Origin: JBDXHU01 sp039989475 | GTDB lineage: Bacteria; Pseudomonadota; Gammaproteobacteria; Pseudomonadales; Halieaceae | Length of the DNA: 64,000 nt | Reading direction: 5' to 3' | Assembly: GCA_039989475.1 (NCBI GenBank) | Contig: JBDXHU010000009.1 | Span: forward strand, 558,001 to 622,000 | Part shown: piece by piece, positions 43,267 through 50,793 of the stretch | How the letters are laid out: each line of letters begins with the position of its first letter | How positions within the stretch are numbered: the first letter of the stretch is position 1 | Program-made: the position numbers and the translations under genes | Notes under the pieces: model-generated | The model's database searches: none | Told to the model about the DNA's origin: nothing | What the model saw: only the letters and a program-made list of their open reading frames with translations

Positions 43267-45120
43267 TCAGGGTGCCAGGCAGACCATGCAGTGCGCATAC
43301 ACACTGTTGGGGTCGTCCAGGCTTTGTAGAATCTGTAATCCAGCTTGCAGGCGTGCCTGCCAGGCGGTCAGGGATTGTGGCCAGCCACTACCGGGGCTAC
43401 CCAGTGTGGCCCGGGCAGAGCCCATCAGCTGCTGCAATAATAGCTGCCCCGGGTCCGGCGCATCTTCATAGGTGATCGAAATATACTCATCCGGCTGCAG
43501 GCCCGCCAATTTCGCCGCCGCCTTGACCGCCGCGCGGCGACTACCCAGTTGGTCGACCAGGCCCAGTTCCAGTGCATCAGTACCGGCAAAGACACTACCG
43601 GTGGCGAGCTTGTAGACGTCTTCCCTGGGCATTTCACGGCCCTCGGAGACCAGCCCGACAAAACGCTCATAGGTGCTGTCGATCGCGGCCTGGAAGGTCG
43701 CACTGACCGCCGGTTGCAAAGCCCGGTCGGTGCGAAAAGCGCCGGCGACATCGGTAGTCGCAACGCCGTCGGTATGCACACCGGCGCGCTGCAACAAGCC
43801 CTCAAAGGTGGGTATTGCGCCAAACACACCGATAGAGCCAGTCAGCGTTGCCGGAGTGGCCCAGATTTCATTGGCCGCTGCGGCGATCCAGTAACCGCCG
43901 GAGGCGGCCACACTGCCCATGGAAACCACCACCGGTTTACCCCGTTGTCGCGCTTCCAGCACTTTCTGCCGCACGATCTCCGAGGCAAAAGCGCTGCCGC
44001 CGCCGCTGTCGATACGCAATACAATGGCTGCAATACCCGGGTCATCAATCGCGTCGTGCAGCAACAAAGCCAGTGAATCACCACCGATAGAGCCCGCCGG
44101 CTGGTCGCCGTCCTGGATCATGCCACGGGCCGCAATCGTCGCCACCTGGGGCTTACCGGTGAAGTTTGCCAGCGGCGGCCGGGCGTGCGTCACATAGTGT
44201 TCAAAGCCCACCGCCTGGTAGTCGCCGTACTCATCGGTGGCACCCACCACACTGGCCAACCATGCATTGGCCGCGCTGCGCCCCAGCACCTTGTCCACTA
44301 ATCCCGCCTGCTCGGCGGAGACCGCGAGGTCGCCGTTGTTGCCCGCCACAGTCTCGGCAAAGTTGTTTACATAAGCGTTAACCGCCCCCGCCGGTAATTG
44401 CCGGCGCTGCTCAACCTGCTCGGTGTACTGTGCCCAGAGTGCGTCCAGCCAGCGCTGACTGACTGCCTTCTCACCCGCTGACATATCATTGCGCAGCAAG
44501 GGCTCGGCTATGGATTTGTGTTCACCGGCCTTGAATACGTGCACATTAACCGAGAGCTTTTCCAGTGCCTCGGCAAAATACCACTGGTAGTTGGCAAAGC
44601 CCTCCAGCAGCACATTGCCCATCGGGTGAATCGTTACCGTGTCAGCCTGGGCTGCCAGCAGGTATTGCGTCTGGGTGAAGGAGTCGCCCCATGCGACCAC
44701 GGGTTTGCCGCTATCGCGAAACTCGGCGATGGCCTCGGCCAATTCACCGGTCTTGCTGATACCGATAGCGGACAACTGGTCCAACTCGAGCACAAGGGAG
44801 GTGATAGCGGGATCGTCCTTGGCCCAGAGAATGGCGTCTATCATGTCTGCCAACAGCACTTCCCGCTCCTCAGGCATGGGCTCATTGAGCAGCATCGCCA
44901 GCGGGTCAACCAAAGACTTCTGTTCGACCACGGTGCCCACCGGATTGAGCAGCAGGGCCGCCTTATCCGGTAGCGGCGTACCTGGCCCACCCGTCAGCAA
45001 GGCGATAAGCACGACCACTACCAGCAGGAACAACAGATTGGACACGACCAACCTGATACGGGTCAGGCCGCGCCAGGCTGCGCCAAACAGGCGGCGCAAA
45101 ATTCCGGGATTCTCACTCAT
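43267..45120 (-). CDS. sppA: Signal peptide peptidase SppA, 67 kDa type
   Basis: A 617-residue membrane protease with a single N-terminal anchor (LVVSNLLFLLVVVVLIALL) and two tandem S49 domains. The catalytic Lys lies in the first domain (AGEHKSIAEPLL) and the catalytic Ser in the second (LTGSIGVFGAIPTF, about residue 410). This matches the E. coli SppA arrangement and its length of 618. It degrades cleaved signal peptides in the inner membrane. GGAGG precedes the ATG. It sits between DUF2069 (15 bases upstream) and efpL. Confidence 0.95.
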   Translation of the reverse strand: MSENPGILRRLFGAAWRGLTRIRLVVSNLLFLLVVVVLIALLTGGPGTPLPDKAALLLNPVGTVVEQKSLVDPLAMLLNEPMPEEREVLLADMIDAILWAKDDPAITSLVLELDQLSAIGISKTGELAEAIAEFRDSGKPVVAWGDSFTQTQYLLAAQADTVTIHPMGNVLLEGFANYQWYFAEALEKLSVNVHVFKAGEHKSIAEPLLRNDMSAGEKAVSQRWLDALWAQYTEQVEQRRQLPAGAVNAYVNNFAETVAGNNGDLAVSAEQAGLVDKVLGRSAANAWLASVVGATDEYGDYQAVGFEHYVTHARPPLANFTGKPQVATIAARGMIQDGDQPAGSIGGDSLALLLHDAIDDPGIAAIVLRIDSGGGSAFASEIVRQKVLEARQRGKPVVVSMGSVAASGGYWIAAAANEIWATPATLTGSIGVFGAIPTFEGLLQRAGVHTDGVATTDVAGAFRTDRALQPAVSATFQAAIDSTYERFVGLVSEGREMPREDVYKLATGSVFAGTDALELGLVDQLGSRRAAVKAAAKLAGLQPDEYISITYEDAPDPGQLLLQQLMGSARATLGSPGSGWPQSLTAWQARLQAGLQILQSLDDPNSVYAHCMVCLAP

Positions 45121-45135
45121 CTTTACCTCCAGTCT

Positions 45136-45507
45136 TCAAAGCGCTCGGTTGAACTCCTGGGAGCGCCAGCGGGCATACATCATGGCCGCCACGAACAAGC
45201 TAACAACACTGATCATGCCGACCCAGGCCACCGGATCGGTCGGGGCAGCGAACAGGCGCAATACCAGTATCAGAAAATACATAAGAATAACAAAGCAGAT
45301 CCAGATGTAGGTGCGCGGCCGGTCCTGCACCAGTCCCGGCAGGAATATCAGCAGCGGCAACACCCGCAGTACCCAGATCGTCAGCGGCGGCTGTCGCAAC
45401 CAGGAATCCAGCAGCTGGACGCCGAGCAGCAGAGCCAGGCTCAGCAATGCTATGTGGCGGCTAATCGCGGTGCGCCTGGCACGCGCCGGCAGGCGCTGGG
45501 CACTCAT
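45136..45507 (-). CDS. DUF2069 membrane protein
   Basis: A 123-residue protein with four hydrophobic segments and the DUF2069 features: LRVLPLLIFLPGLVQDRPRTYIWICF, with its conserved Pro-Leu...Gly-Leu and Arg-Thr-Tyr residues. The function is unknown. It overlaps the wrbA stop by 4 bases. The same wrbA/DUF2069 neighbourhood is common in gammaproteobacteria, hinting at a conserved link. Confidence 0.85.
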   Translation of the reverse strand: MSAQRLPARARRTAISRHIALLSLALLLGVQLLDSWLRQPPLTIWVLRVLPLLIFLPGLVQDRPRTYIWICFVILMYFLILVLRLFAAPTDPVAWVGMISVVSLFVAAMMYARWRSQEFNRAL

Positions 45508-46088
45508 CGCTGCGACCAGTTGGCCACGCGCTGACCCAGCGCGCGGCAGAGTTGTAATTCCTTTTCATCCACCGCCCGGTCGCCAGCCTGGCCAGCCCAG
45601 TGCGAAGCACCATAGGGTGTGCCACCACTGCTGGAGGTCATCAGCCCGGGCTCGCTATAGGGCAGTCCCAACACCGCCATGCCGTGATGCAGCAACGGCA
45701 ACATCATGCTCAACAGGGTGCTCTCCTGACCACCGTGGAGGCTGGCGGTCGAGGTGAACACCGCCGCGGGTTTATCAATCATGGCCCCACTCAGCCACAA
45801 GCTTGAAGTCTGGTCGATAAAGTATTTCAGCGGCGCCGCCATATTGCCAAAGCGGGTGGGACTGCCCAGCACCAGGCCGACACAGTCGCGCAGATCATCC
45901 AGCTCGCAATACAGCGGGCCATCTTCGGGAATGCCATCACCGCTGGACTCATGACCCGGGGATACCGGGGGCACGGTACGCAGACGTGCTTCGATGCCGT
46001 CGACCTGTTCCACACCGCGGGCAACGTGAGCAGCCATCTCTGCGGTTGCACCGTGGCGGCTGTAATAAAGCACCAACACATAGGCCAT
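45504..46088 (-). CDS. wrbA: NAD(P)H:quinone oxidoreductase WrbA
   Basis: A 194-residue flavodoxin-like FMN protein. The FMN phosphate loop is YYSRHGATAEMA. GSPTRFGNMAAPLKYFID and TSTASLHGGQESTLLSMMLPLLHHGM are the WrbA hallmarks. It performs two-electron quinone reduction, avoiding semiquinone radicals. The start ATG overlaps the arsC stop by one base, and DUF2069 overlaps its end. Confidence 0.94.
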   Translation of the reverse strand: MAYVLVLYYSRHGATAEMAAHVARGVEQVDGIEARLRTVPPVSPGHESSGDGIPEDGPLYCELDDLRDCVGLVLGSPTRFGNMAAPLKYFIDQTSSLWLSGAMIDKPAAVFTSTASLHGGQESTLLSMMLPLLHHGMAVLGLPYSEPGLMTSSSGGTPYGASHWAGQAGDRAVDEKELQLCRALGQRVANWSQR

Positions 46089-46441
46089 TAGCTGAGCAGC
46101 TCCAGCACGTTTTCCGGCGGCCGGCCCAACAGGGCGCGCTCACCCTGTTCAACGATGGGGCGCTCAATCAATTTCGGGTGGGCAACCATGGCCGCGATCA
46201 ATTCCTCATCGCCGAGAGATTCATCGCCCAGGCCCAGTTCCCGATAGGCGTCCTCACCACGGCGCAGCAGCTGCCGCGGGCTCATGCCCAGCTTGCCCAG
46301 CAAGCTGCGCAGTTCCTCAGCCGAGGGTGGTGTTTCCAGGTAGAGCACGATAGTCGGCTCAACACCCCGATCCTGTAGCAAGGCCAGTGTTTGCCGCGAC
46401 TTGGAACAGCGCGGATTGTGGTAAATGCTAATGTCGGCCAT
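46088..46441 (-). CDS. arsC: Arsenate reductase, glutaredoxin-dependent ArsC type
   Basis: A 117-residue thioredoxin-fold reductase with catalytic Cys12 in HNPRCSKSRQTL and the ArsC C-terminal LIERPIVEQGERALLGRPPENVLELL containing the conserved Arg. It could reduce arsenate with glutaredoxin and glutathione. Members outside ars operons may serve other thiol-redox roles, and no ars genes are nearby. It is the first gene of the arsC-wrbA-DUF2069-sppA-efpL-dgkA operon. The 115-base divergent gap to the YihY gene should hold both promoters. Confidence 0.9.
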   Translation of the reverse strand: MADISIYHNPRCSKSRQTLALLQDRGVEPTIVLYLETPPSAEELRSLLGKLGMSPRQLLRRGEDAYRELGLGDESLGDEELIAAMVAHPKLIERPIVEQGERALLGRPPENVLELLS

Positions 46442-46556
46442 AGCCTGTGTCTCTCCACTGTGAAGTTTTAGCCCCGATCCGGGCCGGCAATTATATCAGA
46501 TGGATGATGTCGGGAAGCTGCCAAGCGAGCCGCCAATCATGCCATAATCAGGCCCT

Positions 46557-47807
46557 ATGAACGCCCTACGTGAAAACGCACTGCCCTGGCTGCGCTACCT
46601 GGCACACCGCTTCGGTGATGACGGCTGCATGCGTAGTTCCGCCGCGCTCACTTATATGAGCCTGTTTGCGCTGGTGCCACTGCTGACAGTGATGTTTGCC
46701 ATCCTCTCGGCCATCCCCGACTTACAGGACCGGGCAGCTGACTTGCAGGACATCATGTTCGACAACCTCTTCCCCGGCGGCCAGGAAGAAGGGGATGTTA
46801 TAAACCAGGCGAAAACCCAGGTCAGCGATGCCCTGTCCAGCTTTTCCTCACAGGCGAGAAACCTCAGCGGTCCAGGCGTCGCGGTATTAATCGTGACGGC
46901 CGTGCTGATGCTGCGCAATGTCGAGTCAACCTTCAACACCATCTGGCGCACCCACAAGAATCGCAGTCCGATTTCCAGCTTCCTGCTGTACTGGGCGGTG
47001 CTGAGCCTGGGACCGATCCTGATCGGGCTGGCACTGGGCGCCAATATTTATAACCTGGTGGAGGACCGATTTCTTGAAGAGCCGTTGGTTAGCGGCATTC
47101 TCCAATACCTGCTGGAAGTGGCACCACTGGCCCTCTCAGCCGCCGCCTTCAGCCTGTTATACGCGGCGGTACCCAACTGTCGGGTCAATACCAGGGACGC
47201 CATTATCGGTGGCATCGTCACTGCCATCCTGTTTAACCTGGCCCGCGCCCTGTTTGGCAAGCTGGTCGCCAAATCCAGTTACACCGCAATCTATGGCGCC
47301 TTTGCCGCCTTCCCACTGCTGCTGCTGTGGATCTACGTGTCCTGGAATATCGTGCTGATTGGCGCAGTGCTGGTGCACTCACTCTCCAGCTATCGCTACG
47401 AGACTTCCACCAATACACCGGCACTGCTGAAAGCCCTGGTGGTATTGGAACTACTGTGGGAGAACTACCAACTCGGCAACAGCGTCAGTGAATTTGAATT
47501 GATTAACCAGGCCAACAAGCGCCACGCCAGCATCGGTGCCGATACCTGGAACCATATGCGCGACCTGTTTATCAGGCAACGCCTGATCGTGCACGATGAA
47601 AAAGGCAATTACCTGCTGGCCCGCGACCTGCACCAGGTGCACTTCTGGCAACTCAAGGAATGGATGAGCGGTGAACTGTCACTGCAGGACATACAACTGC
47701 CGGAGGCCACAGGCTGGCGCGGCCAGGCCCAGGAACTGATCCTGACCCAGCGCCAGCAACAACAGGAGCTGCTGCAAATCAGCCTCGCCGACCTGTTCGA
47801 AAAATGA
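46557..47807 (+). CDS. YihY/BrkB-family inner-membrane protein
   Basis: A 416-residue protein. The first 285 residues form the six-span YihY domain (DDGCMRSSAALTYMSLFALVPLLTVMFAI, WIYVSWNIVLIGAVLVHSL), and a cytoplasmic region of about 130 residues follows that looks winged-helix-like. This is the normal gammaproteobacterial YihY/RbnB-like architecture; the old RNase BN assignment is not supported for this family. The TlpA-like gene overlaps its stop by 4 bases (ATGA). It heads a five-gene plus-strand operon. Confidence 0.92.
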   Translation: MNALRENALPWLRYLAHRFGDDGCMRSSAALTYMSLFALVPLLTVMFAILSAIPDLQDRAADLQDIMFDNLFPGGQEEGDVINQAKTQVSDALSSFSSQARNLSGPGVAVLIVTAVLMLRNVESTFNTIWRTHKNRSPISSFLLYWAVLSLGPILIGLALGANIYNLVEDRFLEEPLVSGILQYLLEVAPLALSAAAFSLLYAAVPNCRVNTRDAIIGGIVTAILFNLARALFGKLVAKSSYTAIYGAFAAFPLLLLWIYVSWNIVLIGAVLVHSLSSYRYETSTNTPALLKALVVLELLWENYQLGNSVSEFELINQANKRHASIGADTWNHMRDLFIRQRLIVHDEKGNYLLARDLHQVHFWQLKEWMSGELSLQDIQLPEATGWRGQAQELILTQRQQQQELLQISLADLFEK

Positions 47808-48235
47808 AAACCCTGTTCCCGGCCCTTGCCCTGGCGCTGATGTGCGCTTGCACCCCACCACCACCGCAGCTACCTCCGGGTATTGTCGAGGCACCCACCA
47901 TTGGCGGGAAATGGGTGGTCATCAACTACTGGGCGATCTGGTGTGCACCTTGTCGCGAAGAAATGCCGGAACTGAACGAACTGGCCCGCGAACACGGTGC
48001 GACCGTCACCGTGTACGGCGTGAATTTCGATAACAAGCAGGGCCAGGAGCTGCTGGACCAGGCTACTGAACTGGCCGCCGAATTTCCGCAGCTGGCCACT
48101 GACCCCGGACCCCAGCTGGGTTATGCTCGCCCCATGGTCCTGCCCACCACAATCATCTTCAACCCCGCCGGGGAAATGGTCGCGCGACTGCTGCGACCAC
48201 AGACAGTGGACTCCATCCTGGCGGCCATGGAATAG
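47804..48235 (+). CDS. TlpA-like thioredoxin-fold lipoprotein/periplasmic protein
   Basis: A 143-residue exported thioredoxin-like protein. The signal peptide (TLFPALALALMCAC) could end in a lipobox-like MCAC, giving a lipoprotein. The redox motif is WAIWCAPCREEMPEL (CAPC near residue 47) and the cis-Pro is in VLPTTIIF. It would reduce or shuffle disulfides in the periplasm, as TlpA/ResA do. Translation is coupled to the YihY gene upstream, and the nitroreductase follows 16 bases later. Confidence 0.9.
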   Translation: MKTLFPALALALMCACTPPPPQLPPGIVEAPTIGGKWVVINYWAIWCAPCREEMPELNELAREHGATVTVYGVNFDNKQGQELLDQATELAAEFPQLATDPGPQLGYARPMVLPTTIIFNPAGEMVARLLRPQTVDSILAAME

Positions 48236-48251
48236 GCAATCGGGGCGAGTC

Positions 48252-48902
48252 ATGAAGTTACAACTGCGCGAATACGACCCCGGGACCATGCGCCAGCGCG
48301 CCATCGACTTGCGCGAACTGATGAGTACCCGTCGCAGCGTGCGCGACTTCTCAGCCAGGCCGGTGGAACGCGAGATTATCGAACACTGCCTGCTCACCGC
48401 AGGCTCCGCCCCCAGCGGCGCCAATCGTCAGCCCTGGCATTTCGCGGTAGTCAGTGATCCCGCCATCAAGCGGGAAATTCGCGAAGGAGCAGAGGCCGAG
48501 GAACGCGAGTTCTACCAGCGGCGGGCACCGGATGAGTGGCTGGAGGCGCTGGCACCACTGGGTACCGATGAGCACAAGCCCTTCCTGGAAATCGCCCCCT
48601 ACCTGATCGTCATTTTTGCACAGAAGCACAGCCTGGACGCCGAGGGTAACAAGCTCAAGAACTACTACGTACCCGAGTCAGTCGGTATTGCCACCGGCTT
48701 GCTGATCACGGCGCTGCACAATGCCGGCCTGGCCACGCTGACTCATACGCCCAGCCCGATGAAGTTCCTGAACCAGATACTGGGGCGACCGGACTCTGAA
48801 AAACCCGCCATGATCCTGGTGGTGGGACACCCTGCCGACGGCGCCGAAGTGCCCGATATCGGCCGCAAATCACTGGCGGAAATCGCCAGCTTTATAGCCT
48901 GA
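48252..48902 (+). CDS. Nitroreductase-family FMN protein
   Basis: A 216-residue nitroreductase-fold protein. The N-terminal block LMSTRRSVRDFSARPVEREIIEHCL and APSGANRQPWHFAVV form the FMN site. ESVGIATGLLITALHNAGLATLTHTPSP and an ending ILVVGHPADGAEVPDI are typical. It may reduce nitro, quinone or enone compounds, or be BluB/iodotyrosine deiodinase-like. The start at 48252 (MKLQLREYD) lies 16 bases after the TlpA-like gene; the longer frame upstream overlaps that gene. Confidence 0.88.
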   Translation: MKLQLREYDPGTMRQRAIDLRELMSTRRSVRDFSARPVEREIIEHCLLTAGSAPSGANRQPWHFAVVSDPAIKREIREGAEAEEREFYQRRAPDEWLEALAPLGTDEHKPFLEIAPYLIVIFAQKHSLDAEGNKLKNYYVPESVGIATGLLITALHNAGLATLTHTPSPMKFLNQILGRPDSEKPAMILVVGHPADGAEVPDIGRKSLAEIASFIA

Positions 48903-48914
48903 GGAGACCCCGGC

Positions 48915-50024
48915 ATGGCCGAGCAATTATCAGCGGCGGAGATCGACGAGAAAGTCGTCAGTGGCGCCGCATGGGACGAGTTCTGTGACAACCTTAAACT
49001 ACTGGGCAAGCAGATCAGCCGCGAAGACACCCCCACTGATGCCTTTAATCGCGCCGAGGGCTACCGCTACCTGACCCGCTTGCTGCGCAACGCGCTGGAA
49101 GGCGTGATCGAGGGTGGCAGCCCGGAGTTCCCGGTCATGCGCGGCCTCGGTAACATGGTCAAACTGGGCGCTGACAACCCGGACAATATCTACATGGGTG
49201 GCGGCATACACGGTGACTTCGAGTACCGCATCAGTGGCAACCGCGGTTCGGTGTTTTATATAAGTTTTGCTTCTATATCAGGGGGTTACGGCACCGACGG
49301 CACCATGATCACCGATGGCTTCCTGGATACCAGCCAACTGCAGGTAGAGGCCGACGGCAGCTTCGAAATTATCCTCAGCCAGCAGGAACAGCCGGGCAAC
49401 TGGCTGCCGCTGAGCGAGAACACCCGCTCCCTGAATATACGCCAGACCTTCCTCGATCGGGCCAGCGAACGTCCGGCCCAGATCGCTATCGAACCACTGC
49501 ACCAGTCCGGTACGCCTGCGCCCTATTCCGCCGAAAAGCTGCATAAACACCTGCAGCGGGTCAGTGCCAACCTGCACGGTACGGTCAAGCTGTTTGCGGA
49601 CTGGACCGACAGCCTCAAGCAGAACATCAATACCCTGCCACCCGCCGACCAGGCCTACTGCCAGTCCATCGGCGGCGACCCCAATATTTTCTATTTCCAC
49701 GCCCACTGGGCGCTGGCCGAGGACGAGGCCCTGGAGATCCGTGCACCGCGGATTCCGGAGTGCCAGACCTGGAATTTCCAGCTGGATAACTACTGGATGG
49801 AGTCGCTGGATTACCGCTACCACCGCATTACCGTTAACAAACATACCGCCAGCTACGAAGATGATGGCAGTGTGGTGCTATATGTGGCGGCAAAAGATCC
49901 CGGCACAGGTAACTGGATTGATACGGCCGGCCACGCCGATGGCACCATGTGCTGGCGCTGGATAGGCAGTGACGACCACCCGGAGCTGGAAACCCGGGTA
50001 GTCAAACTGGCGGATCTCGCATGA
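48915..50024 (+). CDS. DUF1214 domain protein
   Basis: A 369-residue soluble protein whose last 120 residues carry the DUF1214 pattern (WNFQLDNYWMESLDYRYHRITVNKHTASYEDDGSVVLYVAAKDPG, split at WRWIGSD). The N-terminal half reads as a helical segment followed by GGGIHGDFEYRISGNRGSVFYIS. No signal peptide is visible. The family's function is unknown. It starts 12 bases after the nitroreductase and its stop overlaps the next start (ATGA). Confidence 0.85.
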   Translation: MAEQLSAAEIDEKVVSGAAWDEFCDNLKLLGKQISREDTPTDAFNRAEGYRYLTRLLRNALEGVIEGGSPEFPVMRGLGNMVKLGADNPDNIYMGGGIHGDFEYRISGNRGSVFYISFASISGGYGTDGTMITDGFLDTSQLQVEADGSFEIILSQQEQPGNWLPLSENTRSLNIRQTFLDRASERPAQIAIEPLHQSGTPAPYSAEKLHKHLQRVSANLHGTVKLFADWTDSLKQNINTLPPADQAYCQSIGGDPNIFYFHAHWALAEDEALEIRAPRIPECQTWNFQLDNYWMESLDYRYHRITVNKHTASYEDDGSVVLYVAAKDPGTGNWIDTAGHADGTMCWRWIGSDDHPELETRVVKLADLA

Positions 50025-50737
50025 GGCTGCGCTTATTGGCGGTGCTGCTGCTGGGTCTGGCGCAACAGGTCAGCGCCGAGGGCGTGGTAACCGGCAGCGA
50101 TAGAATCCAGGTCTATATCGGCGCGATGCTATTGGACGACCAGACCGGAGAGCTGCAAAACGACAGCGGCGAGCCGGTAGATATCGACTTTTCTGACTTG
50201 CTGGCAGTTGGTTTCGAGGTAGAAACACCTTACCGCAGCAAGGACAGCGGGCTGGAAATGGGCGTGAACGCCGGCATCGGCGTCAGCTGGAAAGGCAGCG
50301 ACACCCGCTTCGCCGGCAGGGTTGAAAACGGCCAGGGCACCGCGGTGTTTCGTCTCGATAACGAAATGCTGATTGTCGAGGGGCACATCGGTCCTTACCT
50401 GCGCGGGCATCTCGGTAGCAAGGTCGATTTTTACCTGGGCGCAGGTCCGGCCCTGATATACGCCGAGCACGACGGCGACGATGATAACGATAACGACGAT
50501 GAGACGCCCGATCCTGTGTTTGACGACGACGGCAATATTATCCTCACCGACGACAGCTCCTCAGACCTGATTATTGGCTACTACGCCCGCACCGGTATCG
50601 AATACGATCTCGGCGCCGGCAAGCAATGGGGCCTGGGCGTACGCTACCTGGGTGGCGAGATGGACTTCAATGACACCGTGGGCGATTTCGACCTCAAGGG
50701 TCTGCAGGTTCTGCTGACCTACTCGGCCTGGTTCTAG
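50021..50737 (+). CDS. Outer-membrane beta-barrel protein with acidic loop
   Basis: A 238-residue protein with a cleavable signal peptide (LLAVLLLGLAQQVSA) and about eight amphipathic strands of the OmpA/OmpW-like barrel type, such as AGRVENGQGTAVFRLDNEMLIVEGHIGPYLRGHLG, ending in a terminal aromatic strand (LLTYSAWF). One extracellular loop around residues 147-185 is strikingly acidic (HDGDDDNDNDDETPD, then FDDDGNIILTDD) and could bind Ca2+ or other cations. The ATGA overlap with the DUF1214 gene makes it the last gene of the operon. The exact family is not recognised. Confidence 0.78.
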   Translation: MRLRLLAVLLLGLAQQVSAEGVVTGSDRIQVYIGAMLLDDQTGELQNDSGEPVDIDFSDLLAVGFEVETPYRSKDSGLEMGVNAGIGVSWKGSDTRFAGRVENGQGTAVFRLDNEMLIVEGHIGPYLRGHLGSKVDFYLGAGPALIYAEHDGDDDNDNDDETPDPVFDDDGNIILTDDSSSDLIIGYYARTGIEYDLGAGKQWGLGVRYLGGEMDFNDTVGDFDLKGLQVLLTYSAWF

Positions 50738-50793
50738 CAAAGCGAATCACCCGCAGCCCCTGGTCGCTACTCACGGGCTGTTGCGGCGACAGC

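Noticed and set aside
46088..46441. Start of an arsenic-resistance operon
   Set aside because: The ArsC-type gene has no arsR, arsB or acr3 neighbour. It heads a wrbA/sppA operon, so an arsenic cluster is not supported.
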